From an uncultured Bifidobacterium sp. (GTDB lineage Bacteria; Actinomycetota; Actinomycetes; Actinomycetales; Bifidobacteriaceae), in contig NZ_CALYOY010000001.1 in assembly GCF_945269915.1 (NCBI RefSeq), positions 1-64,000 on the forward strand: a DNA stretch of 64,000 nucleotides, written 5' to 3'. Below, piece after piece: positions 53,882 to 62,907 of this stretch. Each line of letters starts with the position of its first letter. Within the stretch, counting starts at the first letter, position 1. The notes under the pieces were generated by a model. It had not been told where the DNA came from and did not search any database. It saw only the letters and a program-made list of their open reading frames with translations. The translations under genes were made by a program, and so were the position numbers.

Positions 53882-55636
53882 TCAGTGGGACCGGCTTTCC
53901 AGACCCATCCAGTAGGCCAGGGACTTCAGGTCTCCGGCCTGGTGGGTCTTGACGAACTCATCGATCTGTGCCTGGTCCTTGCAGGTCTCCGGGAAACGCA
54001 TGTAACGGGTATCCAGGGGGCTGGCACCGGTCAGCTTCACATCGATGATCGAGGACCGGTCGGCCTTGCGGGCCTGGTCGAAGGCCCGACGGGCATCATC
54101 CAGGGTCCTCACCGTGAAGCCCAGGGCGCCGAAGCCCTCGGCCACCTTGGCCCAATCCGTATCGGGCAGGTCCACTCCGCTCAGAGGCTGGTGGCTGTCA
54201 TCGCGCTGCTCGGCCTCGATGTATCCCAGGGTCTGGTTGGAGAAGACCACGTTGATGACCGGTGCCTGGTACTTGAGCTGGACCAGGACCTCCTCACCCA
54301 GCATGGCGAATCCACCGTCGCCGCTCAGGGAGTAGACCGTGGAATCCGGATACTCCAGCTTGGCGGCCAGGGCGGCCGGAACAGCGAAGCCCATGGTGGC
54401 GTGCCTGCCCGAAACGGCCCAGCGGTTGGTGGGCTTCAGGTGAAGGAGACGGAGGAAGTCGATGTCGACATTGCCCACGTCGGGAATGACGATGTCATTG
54501 TCCCCAAGCTGCCGGTCGATCACGTGGAAGACCGGTTCGGGCCTCAGGGGGGTGGAGGTGTCCCCGTTGAAGGAGGCCACCCACTTGTCCCAGTTCTCCT
54601 TGCTCCGCAGGCAGGCCCGGTAGAAGACCGACTCCTCCTGCTGGGTCCCGGCCGCGGTCAGGGCCTTCAGGGTCTCCCTGGCATCCGCCTGGATGGCCAG
54701 ACCGATGTTGGGCTGGAAGCGCTTGCCCAGCTTGGAGGGATCCATATCGATTTGGATGACCTTGGTATGGGGAGCCACGAACATGGATCCGAAGGGGTTG
54801 TCGGACCCGATCCAGACCGAAAGGTCGGCCGTATAAATGGCCTCGGTGGCCGTCTTGGTGGCCACACGTCCCGCCGACTGGAGGTAGGCCGGATAGGTGT
54901 CCTCGACGATTCCCTTGGCCGGGAAGGTTGAGACCATGGGCATCTTGAACTTCTCCGACATGGCCACCAGCTCATCCCTGGCACCGCGGGCGCCCTGTCC
55001 GAAATAGAGCAGGGGTGCCTTGGCCGACCGGATCATCTCGACGGCCCGGGCCACCAGATCCTCCGGGGGCTTCAGGGGTTGGGGCTTGCGGAAATCGGCG
55101 GCCGAAGCAACCGGCCGGTCCTCGATCCGAGCCCAGGCCAGGTCCTTGGGGATGATGACCACGGAAACGCCCTTGTTCTTGTAAGCGCGTCTGATCGCCT
55201 CGTCGACCAGTCCGGGCAATCCATCGGCATTGGTGGCGGCCCTGTCGAAGACGGCCACATCGGAGAACATGGGAACCTCGTCCATGGCCTGGAAGAAGTC
55301 GATGTTCATGAACTGCTGGGGCACCTCACCAACCAGGGCCAGGACGGGCACCCCATCCTCACGGGCATCATAGAGCCCGTTGAGCAGGTGGACGGCACCG
55401 GGGCCCGAGGAGCCGAAGCAAACGCCGATCCGACCGGTCAGCTTGGCCTCGGCCGCAGCCGCCAGGGCACCGGCCTCCTCATGCCGCACCTGAATGAAGT
55501 CGATCCGATCGCGTTCATCATGGATGGCGTTCATCATGGAATCGAAGGATCCCCCGGGCAGACCGTATATACGCGGCACGCCCCACTGCTCCAAAACCCT
55601 GAGAACCGCATCCCCCGCATTGATCTGATTGGTCAT
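53882..55636 (-). CDS. pyruvate oxidase (acetyl-phosphate forming)
   Basis: A 584-residue thiamine diphosphate and FAD enzyme. Start ATG 55636 is fixed by AAGGAG six bases upstream; the frame reaches 55711 but is not family-like. The N-domain has VPRIYGLPGGSFDSMMNAIH and the cofactor Glu in QVRHEEAGALAAAAEAKLTG. A central FAD-binding domain follows. The C-domain has the thiamine motif GDGGFAMLGEEVLVQ through NVVFSNQTLGYIEAEQ. The sequence follows Lactobacillus pyruvate oxidase nearly throughout, rather than E. coli PoxB. The reaction is pyruvate, phosphate and O2 to acetyl phosphate, CO2 and H2O2. It would link oxygen to the acetyl-phosphate pool of the bifid shunt. Confidence 0.9.
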   Translation of the reverse strand: MTNQINAGDAVLRVLEQWGVPRIYGLPGGSFDSMMNAIHDERDRIDFIQVRHEEAGALAAAAEAKLTGRIGVCFGSSGPGAVHLLNGLYDAREDGVPVLALVGEVPQQFMNIDFFQAMDEVPMFSDVAVFDRAATNADGLPGLVDEAIRRAYKNKGVSVVIIPKDLAWARIEDRPVASAADFRKPQPLKPPEDLVARAVEMIRSAKAPLLYFGQGARGARDELVAMSEKFKMPMVSTFPAKGIVEDTYPAYLQSAGRVATKTATEAIYTADLSVWIGSDNPFGSMFVAPHTKVIQIDMDPSKLGKRFQPNIGLAIQADARETLKALTAAGTQQEESVFYRACLRSKENWDKWVASFNGDTSTPLRPEPVFHVIDRQLGDNDIVIPDVGNVDIDFLRLLHLKPTNRWAVSGRHATMGFAVPAALAAKLEYPDSTVYSLSGDGGFAMLGEEVLVQLKYQAPVINVVFSNQTLGYIEAEQRDDSHQPLSGVDLPDTDWAKVAEGFGALGFTVRTLDDARRAFDQARKADRSSIIDVKLTGASPLDTRYMRFPETCKDQAQIDEFVKTHQAGDLKSLAYWMGLESRSH

Positions 55637-55902
55637 GACCATCTCCTTTATCTGGTCCGGTGTCAGGACGGGATGCCACCTTGCACTGTCCGCACCTGCC
55701 GAAATATCCATCTCCCACTATCCCACCAGACCCCGTGACAGGTGGGTGCAAACGGGGCTGAATTCCTTGAGAGCGTAGCAAATGCAAGTCCTTTGCGTGA
55801 AAGCTCACATCAGATTCCACCGACTTCATATCGTCTTATCGTGGACGAGGGCTGAGGGACAATCACGGAAGATGAACGATGCCATGCACGTGATGGATGG
55901 AG

Positions 55903-55975
55903 TGGGCTCGAAGGGATTCGAACCCTCGACCTTCTGTTCCGGAGACAGACGCTCTATCCGCTGAGCTACGAACCC
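55903..55975 (-). tRNA. tRNA-Arg (anticodon CCG)
   Basis: Cloverleaf on the minus strand: acceptor GGGTTCG/CGAGCCC (one G-T pair), D-arm AGCTCAGCGGATAGAGC, anticodon stem CTGT/ACAG with loop CTCCGGA (anticodon CCG, reading CGG), T-arm GAGGGTTCGAATCCCTT. CCA is not encoded. Confidence 0.95.
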
Positions 55976-56549
55976 GACATGACCGTCCGAAGACGGGCAA
56001 CAGGGACCATCTTAGGACACTTTGCCGAAAAATGCACCCGAAGCGGACCCTGGTGTCGCAGGAGATGGCCCTCCTTGCGGTGTGTCAGCACAGGAAAATA
56101 CAGATTTGCGTTTACGGTGAAGGCAAGACTTCACGGAGTCGTATTGGTTGCGCCATTGCATCCGTCCACGGCTCCGCGAAGCCGCCAACAAACCCCGATT
56201 TTCTTCTCTCGGGCTGATTCTCACTGTAGTGTGTCCCTCCCCCGACCACAAGCGGCCTTCACATTCGGCAATCCACCCGGAAATTCCTTAGATCGGCCTG
56301 CCAACCATGCCGAGAAGCTTGGAATACCTAGGAATTGGGCATGGGTGCATTTCCAGATGATTCAATGAACAATCGACTGGAATATCAGCGCACGAATCGA
56401 CCGACTCCAGGCAAGACCGAGGCAATCGCCTCGAACCCCCAGGCCCGGATCGTTACTCCGGTATCCCGCGCAAGACCGGTCCTCAACCATTTCCGGTCGG
56501 ACCGGGACGGGGCATGGCATAGCCGGGTCCCATCACGTACCATGGAGGA
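55976..56549. other. gene-free interval of about 570 bases
   Basis: Between tRNA-Arg and the CYTH gene no frame has coding character, family similarity or a good start. It must carry the tRNA promoter (minus strand) and the CYTH promoter (plus strand), but I could not place either with confidence. No repeat or hairpin of note was seen. Confidence 0.45.
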
Positions 56550-57200
56550 ATGCCGTTGGATGAGGAACACAAGGATTTCGAATTCGAGCGCCGTTTCTTT
56601 TGCAGACGGCTGCCTGAAAAGTTGACAAGGGAGGAAACTCCCACCCTGATTGTGCAGAGCTATTACGTGCACGAAGACAACTATGCCCTCCGAATACGCC
56701 TTCAGGCCAATGACTACGGGGTGCCCATGAGCGCCCACACCGATGCCCTGCACACCCTCCTGGAGAGCGGCGACCGTTTCACCGCGGCTTCGATGACGGC
56801 CAAGGGTCCATCCGTGGGCGGCACCAGGTATGAGGCTGAACGCGCCATCGACGTCGGCATAGCCCAGGAGCTCGTGTTGAGGGGCGGATCCCCCATAGTC
56901 AAGAACCGTTATGGTATCTGGCTGGACGAGGACTGGTGGAACCTGGATGCTTTCGGCGACAAGAACGCACCGTTGATTGTTGCCGAGGTGGAGCGGAGCG
57001 GGCCGGTGACCGACCTGACCATCCCGGACTTCTGTCTGACGGAAATCACCGATGACGCTCGATTCTCCAATGACGGTCTGGCCGACAGACCCTTCAGCCA
57101 CTGGAAGGATACCTTCGACCAGGAGCTTGCCGAGCATGGACCGCACTTCCTGACCAATTTCGGATACAACAGGACCGAAAGGCCTGAAGATGGTCACTAG
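56550..57200 (+). CDS. CYTH-domain protein (probable triphosphatase)
   Basis: A 216-residue protein with the CYTH tunnel-fold signature: FEFERRFFC (ExExR-like) near the start, YALRIRLQ, MTAKGPSVGGTRYEAE, VKNRYGIWLDEDWWNLDAF and LIVAEVERSGPV near the end. CYTH proteins hydrolyse inorganic triphosphate or thiamine triphosphate, or cyclise ATP. GGAGG lies almost against ATG 56550 and at seven bases from TTG 56556, which may be the real start. Stand-alone gene. Confidence 0.85.
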   Translation: MPLDEEHKDFEFERRFFCRRLPEKLTREETPTLIVQSYYVHEDNYALRIRLQANDYGVPMSAHTDALHTLLESGDRFTAASMTAKGPSVGGTRYEAERAIDVGIAQELVLRGGSPIVKNRYGIWLDEDWWNLDAFGDKNAPLIVAEVERSGPVTDLTIPDFCLTEITDDARFSNDGLADRPFSHWKDTFDQELAEHGPHFLTNFGYNRTERPEDGH

Positions 57201-57291
57201 ACGGTACCGGGGCCACCGCTCGGATGGCCACCCACCCCATGCGTGTAACCACGGCAGTCCTGCAGAAATCTTCCTGAACAGCTACAAAACG

Positions 57292-58257
57292 TCAGTACAT
57301 CATCGTGGACAGCCGCCGACGGGCGTTGACCAGGCGCGGGTCCGCAGGCTCGGGAATCGAGAAATACTCCAGGAGCCGCTGACGGACCGGCTCCATCTGG
57401 TCACGATGCCCGCCGAGAAAATCCAGCAGACGGTCAAAGGCATCCTGAATCTGCCCCCCCAGCATGTCCACATCGGCCACCGCCAGCTGGGCGTCCAGGT
57501 CGTCAGGGGCATCGGCCGCGGCCTGCCGCACCTGGCGGACATCGGCACTGGCCGAACGGCTCATGAGGAGGGCCTTGGCATGTTCACGCCGGGCCAGGTC
57601 ATCACCTGGGTCGGCCTCCATCACCTTGGCATAGGCCTGAGCAGCCCCGGCATAATCGCCCTCCCGGGCAAGTCGGTCGGCCTCCTGATGGGACGGGGGT
57701 ACAGTCTGGGCCTGGGCATCCTGATCATCGGTGGATGACCCATCCTGACCGGTTTCCTGATAGGGGGCGGTGCCGGTGATGCCGGCCTTCTGAGCCATCT
57801 GGATGACCTGGGGAATGAGCTGATCGGTGATCTGCGTCAACTCCTCGTCCGTGGGCAATCCCTCCAGGATGGGCATGGGTCGCCCAGCCAGGAGGGCGAA
57901 GAGGGCCGGGGCCCCCTGAACCTGGAAGGTCTGGGCAATCTGCGGATTGGAGGCGATGTCGATCCGGGAAAGCTGAATCTTCCCCTCCTGGGCGTTGACC
58001 GCCTGGCCGAGCTTGGTCGCCAGGGGGAAGAGCCTGTCGTCGGTGGGTACCCAAAGCAGGAGAAGAATGGGGAAGGTGGTCGAGGTCTGCACCATGGCCT
58101 GGAAGCCGGCCTCGGTGGTGTCGATCACATACCCGCCGGCCGCCGGCGCCCCTCCGGCCTGACCCGGTTCGGCATCCACCTGGTGCTTGAGGGCACCCAG
58201 ATCGACCGCCCCCGCCAGTGAAACACCGGGCTGACCCTGCTTGTCATTACTCGCCAT
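57292..58257 (-). CDS. thioredoxin-fold/TPR protein lacking the CxxC motif
   Basis: About 321 residues. The first 45 residues are hydrophilic. A thioredoxin-like domain follows (FPILLLLWVPTDDRLFPLAT, then QLSRIDIASNPQIAQTFQVQ and GAPALFALLAGRPMPILEG) in which the redox WCxxC is replaced by WVPTDDR. C-terminal TPR-like helices (EADRLAREGDYAGAAQAYAK, LDAQLAVADVDMLGGQIQDA) complete a layout like CnoX/YbbN chaperones. It probably acts as a holdase or co-chaperone without redox activity. ATG 58257 is eight bases after AAGGAG. Confidence 0.85.
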   Translation of the reverse strand: MASNDKQGQPGVSLAGAVDLGALKHQVDAEPGQAGGAPAAGGYVIDTTEAGFQAMVQTSTTFPILLLLWVPTDDRLFPLATKLGQAVNAQEGKIQLSRIDIASNPQIAQTFQVQGAPALFALLAGRPMPILEGLPTDEELTQITDQLIPQVIQMAQKAGITGTAPYQETGQDGSSTDDQDAQAQTVPPSHQEADRLAREGDYAGAAQAYAKVMEADPGDDLARREHAKALLMSRSASADVRQVRQAAADAPDDLDAQLAVADVDMLGGQIQDAFDRLLDFLGGHRDQMEPVRQRLLEYFSIPEPADPRLVNARRRLSTMMY

Positions 58258-58357
58258 GTTCATATCTCCTTGAGCCATTCGACCCCTACCCGTATGAAAC
58301 CTCTTCCAGACAATCTAGTCGGTCCGGCGGTCTTTCACCCACCGCAATCTCGCCGGC

Positions 58358-59383
58358 TCAGACCGCCTCCACCTTGATGGGCTCTCGCTCGGCACCCACC
58401 GCCCGAATCTGATCCCGGGAGGTTGAGGAGGGCACATACAGGGCTATGACGTTGACGTAGGTGACCTTCATCGTGCTGGTTGCCTTCCCGTCGCCGAAGA
58501 GGGCCTTCTCAGCATCCGATGCCGGGGTGGACTCGCGCCCCTCCCCTGCGTGCCTGGTCCAGACCGAATTGATCTGGGCCACGACCAGATCTCCCCCCTC
58601 TGAGGAGTGCATGACCCGGATCTCACCATCCTGGGGGGAGAAGGTCTGGTCCTGGGACCCGCGGTTGGCCTCAATCCCCTTCTGGACAGCCTGGGTCAGG
58701 GTGTCCATGGAGGTACGGAAGTCATCCTGGGCGAAATCCTTGGCATACTGGCTGGAACCGGAATTCTGCAGGAGGTCGGCATACTGGCGGACCGCCTCGA
58801 CCGGGGTGGCCTTGAGCCCCTCGTCGGTCGGGGAACCCATCTGGGCACCGATTGTGGCAACCGGGAACTTGGGCAGCTGGGCACCCTGGAAGAGCCGGGC
58901 CACCCCCCAGAGCTTGTAGTTCTCATGGGCCGACTCCTGGTTGAGGACCAAGAGACGCTTGGATTGCTGGTCCTCGGTGGTCGTGGTGATGGCAAAAACC
59001 GACCGGGGCCATCCCGGATCCCCAGGTATGACGGTCTGGGCGATGGATGTGGGGATGATGGTCTTGGGATTCAGGCTGCCTGTCGCCTTGGCGATCTGCA
59101 GCTCGCTGGTCCTGATCTGCAACTGGGGTCCGGAGACCCGCTCATCCAGGCCTGCAGGATCCTTGGACTCGTTGGCCTTGTCGAGGACCTGACCAATCTC
59201 CTTGCGGATCGCCGCCTCCTGCCTGGTCGTCAGATTGGGGGTGCGGGTGGCGGTGCCCGAAGACGGGGTCCCGGACTTCTGGACCTGGGGTACCTGGCCC
59301 TGGCAGGCCGCCAAGGAAGACAGAAGCCCCAGGGATATGACCACCACCAGTGGCCTGGTTACGAATCGATGCATCCTGCTCAT
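58358..59383 (-). CDS. exported lipoprotein, unknown function
   Basis: About 341 residues. A signal peptide ends in the lipobox SSLAAC near residue 28, then comes a Ser/Thr/Gly linker and an exported domain with no family I recognise; a motif LPKFPVATIGAQMGSPTDEG sits mid-protein. The start ATG shares one base with the stop of the membrane protein before it (TGATG), so the two are translationally coupled and probably form a complex. The pair lies between a thioredoxin-fold/TPR gene and an FKBP lipoprotein, which suggests envelope protein quality control; that is inference. Confidence 0.75.
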   Translation of the reverse strand: MSRMHRFVTRPLVVVISLGLLSSLAACQGQVPQVQKSGTPSSGTATRTPNLTTRQEAAIRKEIGQVLDKANESKDPAGLDERVSGPQLQIRTSELQIAKATGSLNPKTIIPTSIAQTVIPGDPGWPRSVFAITTTTEDQQSKRLLVLNQESAHENYKLWGVARLFQGAQLPKFPVATIGAQMGSPTDEGLKATPVEAVRQYADLLQNSGSSQYAKDFAQDDFRTSMDTLTQAVQKGIEANRGSQDQTFSPQDGEIRVMHSSEGGDLVVAQINSVWTRHAGEGRESTPASDAEKALFGDGKATSTMKVTYVNVIALYVPSSTSRDQIRAVGAEREPIKVEAV

Positions 59384-60786
59384 CACTGCTCATCACCATC
59401 CTGCGCGAGATCGCCCTCATTGGCCAGTCTGGCCAGGTAGGATTCCATCTCCTCCTTGGAGATGACCGTGGTCTGCGAATCATCATCCACATCCAGGTCA
59501 CCGGCAGCCGACCCGCCCGATTCTGCCGTCTCCACCGGACCTGCATCCGCATTCCAGGGCAGGTCGGTCGCTTCGGAACCGGCAGGGCTGACATTGTCGG
59601 AACCAGTATGGTTGGCATTGGCCATGCCACGGGCGGCGGCATAGGTCAAGGCACCCGGTCTGGGGACAACCACGGGCGATGTCTGCCTGCCGGCCCCCTG
59701 CTGGTTGCCGACGGACGCATCCCGCCCCTCTGCACGATCCGATTCCCAGGTGCCATGGTTGTCACTCCGGCCCTGGGCGGCGTCACGATTCGGACCGGAC
59801 CTGGCCACCTCATGATCGGCCACCATGTTCCTGACCTGGGGATCGATCACCTTGGGCTCCTGCCCACCGACAAAGCCTTCTGTCCCGGTTGAAGATCCGG
59901 TTGATTCCGCCGAAGCCTCGACAGGGGCATCCCGGTCGTGGCGGCGATGCCTGCCCGCACCCCTCTTCCTTCTGCCCAAACCGGGTGCCACCACACTGCC
60001 CAAGGCCTGGGCCACACTCACCTCGGGCTCGAGCTCCTCCGCCTGCTCAACCTGCTTCTTGCGCCGCTTGGCGGGGTCCATGGCAAAGACCGTGGCGGAA
60101 AGGACCGTCAGAACGGCCAGGAGACCGCCACCAAAGTAGAAGGGGATGGCAAAGTCAGGCAGATTGCTACGCTCCCATAAGAGCTGCAGGTTCACGCCGG
60201 TCTTGGCGGCGGAGGTCTTTGACTCCTTCTGGTCGGGCCGGGTGTCGACCAGGACAACCAGATCGGGCCTGTCGACCTTGACCCTCATCCTGGCCGAGGA
60301 GTCACCACATTCGACCTGACGCCACATATCCGAATCCTTGAAGGGAACAGCCTTGGCCCCGTCCTTCACCTGTTCGCCCGAGACCTTACCCCGCGAGACA
60401 TCGAGGGTCTCCCAATCATCGAGGCCCTTGATCCGGGTCACGTCCTGCCCGGCCGTCCAGCCGGCCGCATCCTGAGCCGTGGTCAGGGCCATACAGACCT
60501 GTGACCTCCCGGCCCCGGCCTTGAGGGGGGTTGCCTCGACACTGACCCGCTTGTCTACCAAGGGGAGCACTCCCGGATCGGTCACCACATACCGCGTATT
60601 GGCCCTGCCGCGCGCATCGACATGGGGGGAGGGCTTCCATACCGTGGCGTTCATGATGCCCAGAACGATGCAGGTCACAGCCAACAGCCCGAAGATCGGC
60701 GTGACCACACCACGCATGATCGTGCTACGGCGTGACGGCTTGCCAGGCCGGGGTTCACGTTCGGTTCCTTCAGTTTCTTGCTCCAT
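59383..60786 (-). CDS. two-pass membrane protein with large extracellular domain, unknown function
   Basis: A 467-residue protein. After a basic N-terminus a transmembrane segment spans residues about 30-46 (PIFGLLAVTCIVLGIMNAT), followed by an extracytoplasmic domain of about 160 residues with two cysteines. A second transmembrane segment lies near 218-238 (FYFGGGLLAVLTVLSATVFA). The last 220 residues are hydrophilic, Gly/Ser/Asp/Gln-rich and probably disordered in the cytoplasm. Coupled to the lipoprotein gene behind it. No recognised family. Confidence 0.75.
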   Translation of the reverse strand: MEQETEGTEREPRPGKPSRRSTIMRGVVTPIFGLLAVTCIVLGIMNATVWKPSPHVDARGRANTRYVVTDPGVLPLVDKRVSVEATPLKAGAGRSQVCMALTTAQDAAGWTAGQDVTRIKGLDDWETLDVSRGKVSGEQVKDGAKAVPFKDSDMWRQVECGDSSARMRVKVDRPDLVVLVDTRPDQKESKTSAAKTGVNLQLLWERSNLPDFAIPFYFGGGLLAVLTVLSATVFAMDPAKRRKKQVEQAEELEPEVSVAQALGSVVAPGLGRRKRGAGRHRRHDRDAPVEASAESTGSSTGTEGFVGGQEPKVIDPQVRNMVADHEVARSGPNRDAAQGRSDNHGTWESDRAEGRDASVGNQQGAGRQTSPVVVPRPGALTYAAARGMANANHTGSDNVSPAGSEATDLPWNADAGPVETAESGGSAAGDLDVDDDSQTTVISKEEMESYLARLANEGDLAQDGDEQ

Positions 60787-60869
60787 AACATCGACATTCT
60801 ACAGTGATGGACTTATAATCGGCTCGTTATGAGGGGCAAAATCTCCGTTACGCCCTAGACTTGGGGCTT

Positions 60870-61829
60870 ATGACCACATTCATGAAGAAACGCACTACCG
60901 TTCGACAGTTCGCCTGCGTCATGTCCGCTCTGGTCCTCTGCGCCGGGCTCGCTTCCTGTTCGTCAGGCTCCGATACCCCCAAATCCGCCGCTGACACGAT
61001 GAGCGGGGTTTCGGCGAAGGGGAAGCCGGGGTCCAAGCCCAAGATCAGCTTTGACACCCCCCTCAAGGTCAAGAACCAGTCCCACCAGGTCATCCAGGAG
61101 GGTGATGGGGACGTGATCGAGGACGGCGACAGGGTGTGCACACAGAGCGTGGCCCTCGACAACACGACCGGCAAGGAAATCAACTCCACCTGGGACAAGG
61201 GCAAGCCGGATTGCTCCATCGTCATCAGCAAGTCCTCCATCCCTGCGTATTACGACACCTTCCTCGGCCAGAAGGTCAATACCACGATCGCCATCGGCAT
61301 CAATGACCAGGAGTCCGGCAACGCCCAGCAGGGCAGCAAGAAGAGCAGCCAGAATTCAAGCTACATCATGGCCCTCACCTTCGTTTCCAAGTCCAGGGAC
61401 CTCACCCGGGCCGAGGGTGACGAGGTCAAGGACATTCCGTCCGACCTGCCCAAGATCAGCCTTGACGACAAGGGCAAGCCTTCCGTGGACCTGAACAAGT
61501 ACAAGCCGAACGGCAAGCTGGTCTCCCAGACCCTGATCAAGGGCAAGGGTGCCAAGGTCGGCGAACACCAGACGGTCAGTGCCAACTACACGGGTTGGCT
61601 GGCCAGCAACGGCAAGCAGTTCGATTCATCCTGGGACAAGGGGAAGGCCGCCGACTTCAGCCTGGATCAGGTCGTCAAGGGCTGGCAGCAGGGTCTGGCC
61701 GGACAGACCGTCGGCTCCCAGGTGCTCCTGATCGTGCCCCCTGATCTGGGGTATGGCGATCAGGAGAAGTCGGGCATCCCCGCCAACTCCACCCTGATCT
61801 TCGTGGTCGATATCCTGGCCGCCTACTGA
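60870..61829 (+). CDS. FKBP-type peptidyl-prolyl isomerase lipoprotein
   Basis: About 319 residues. A signal peptide ends in the lipobox CAGLASC, anchoring the protein outside the membrane. Residues about 50-180 form a degenerate FKBP-like domain; the C-terminal 105 residues are a proper FKBP domain (VSANYTGWLASNGKQFDSSW, VVKGWQQGLAGQTVGSQVLL, PPDLGYGDQEKSGIPANSTL). It should speed proline isomerisation in secreted proteins. ATG 60870 and ATG 60882 are both possible starts. It is divergent from the membrane protein/lipoprotein pair. Confidence 0.9.
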   Translation: MTTFMKKRTTVRQFACVMSALVLCAGLASCSSGSDTPKSAADTMSGVSAKGKPGSKPKISFDTPLKVKNQSHQVIQEGDGDVIEDGDRVCTQSVALDNTTGKEINSTWDKGKPDCSIVISKSSIPAYYDTFLGQKVNTTIAIGINDQESGNAQQGSKKSSQNSSYIMALTFVSKSRDLTRAEGDEVKDIPSDLPKISLDDKGKPSVDLNKYKPNGKLVSQTLIKGKGAKVGEHQTVSANYTGWLASNGKQFDSSWDKGKAADFSLDQVVKGWQQGLAGQTVGSQVLLIVPPDLGYGDQEKSGIPANSTLIFVVDILAAY

Positions 61830-61860
61830 CGGGTCTGCCGGTTTCCGGCATCAGACAAGG

Positions 61861-61901
61861 CCGGAGGCCCCACCCTTCGACATGCGGGGTGGGACCTCCG
61901 G
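61861..61901. terminator. bidirectional hairpin between convergent genes
   Basis: CCGGAGG-C-CCCACCC pairs with GGGTGGG-A-CCTCCGG across an 11-base loop, with a single mismatch. It lies 31 bases after the FKBP gene and 28 from the end of the substrate-binding protein gene. No long T run, but position and stability fit a shared terminator. Confidence 0.7.
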
Positions 61902-61928
61902 TCCGGGTCATAACCACTTAACCGCGGT

Positions 61929-62831
61929 TCAGTCCGCGCCCCCTTCGATGACGATGTCATCGGGGTTCGCGGCATCGCCGTAGACCGGGGCCAGGGTCTT
62001 CTCGTAATCCTTGTGGAAGAACTGATCCTTGCCCAGCTTGACGATCTCCTCGTTGATGTAATCGAGGAGGGCCTTGTTGCCCTTCTGGACGGCCGGGGCG
62101 ATGGTGGCCTCATCACCCAGCTTGGTGATGCCCACCGTAAAGCCCTTGTTGGCCTTGGCCCAGGCCAGGACCTCGGTGTTGTCGGTACTCAGCGCATCCC
62201 CGCGGTGGTCCTGCAGGGCGCTGTAGGCATCGGCGTACTGGTCGTACTTCTGGAGCTTCACCTTGGGGTAGTTCTTCTCGAAGAAAGGCTCGGCGGTCGT
62301 CCCCTTGGCGATGATCAGGTTCTTCCCCTCCAGGTCCTTGACATCCCTGATGGGTGCGGACTCAGGCGAGACCACACCCAGGAAGACCTTCATGTAGGGT
62401 TTGGCGAAATCCACCTTCCGGGCCCGCTCGTCGGTGACCGTGAAATTGGCCAGGGTCACATCCACCTTGTTGCTGGACAGGACATCCACGCGGGCCGCCG
62501 GGTCCACCGAGGTGTACTCGGGTTCGACACCCAGATCCTTGGCCAGACGCTCGGCCAGGACCACGTCGTACCCCTGGTACTTGCCATCCTTGTCCACATA
62601 TCCGAAAGGCGCCTTGTCGGAGAAGACGGCAACCTTGAGCTTGCCCGACTTCTTGATGGCATCCAGGGAGCGGGCCGACTGGGAGGTTCCCGTCGACCTG
62701 CCCTCGCTCCCCCTGTCGTCGCCGGGCGTGGATGCGGACGGACCGCAGGCCGCGACCGAGGCCATCATTACGATCGAGGCCCCGACCGCCACCGTCGCCC
62801 GAACCAATCGGCTCAACACTTTTGCCGCCAT
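61929..62831 (-). CDS. ABC transporter substrate-binding lipoprotein, polar amino acid type
   Basis: A 300-residue family 3 binding protein. The signal peptide ends in the lipobox ASVAAC. Then GKLKVAVFSDKAPFGYVDKD, YQGYDVVLAERLAKDLGVEP, the conserved VDVTLANFTVTDERARKVDF and DLEGKNLIIAKGTTAEPFF place it with glutamate/cystine-type receptors. ATG 62831 follows GAGGGA closely; the longer open frame to 63116 is antisense to the ATPase gene and not coding. It is the last gene of the permease-ATPase-receptor operon. Confidence 0.92.
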   Translation of the reverse strand: MAAKVLSRLVRATVAVGASIVMMASVAACGPSASTPGDDRGSEGRSTGTSQSARSLDAIKKSGKLKVAVFSDKAPFGYVDKDGKYQGYDVVLAERLAKDLGVEPEYTSVDPAARVDVLSSNKVDVTLANFTVTDERARKVDFAKPYMKVFLGVVSPESAPIRDVKDLEGKNLIIAKGTTAEPFFEKNYPKVKLQKYDQYADAYSALQDHRGDALSTDNTEVLAWAKANKGFTVGITKLGDEATIAPAVQKGNKALLDYINEEIVKLGKDQFFHKDYEKTLAPVYGDAANPDDIVIEGGAD

Positions 62832-62907
62832 AGTCCCTCTTTTCCTTGTTTTCCCTATTGGTTGTCCGCCCTCATGGACGGCTCCCGGGGTTGGTCCCCG
62901 GAAAAAT

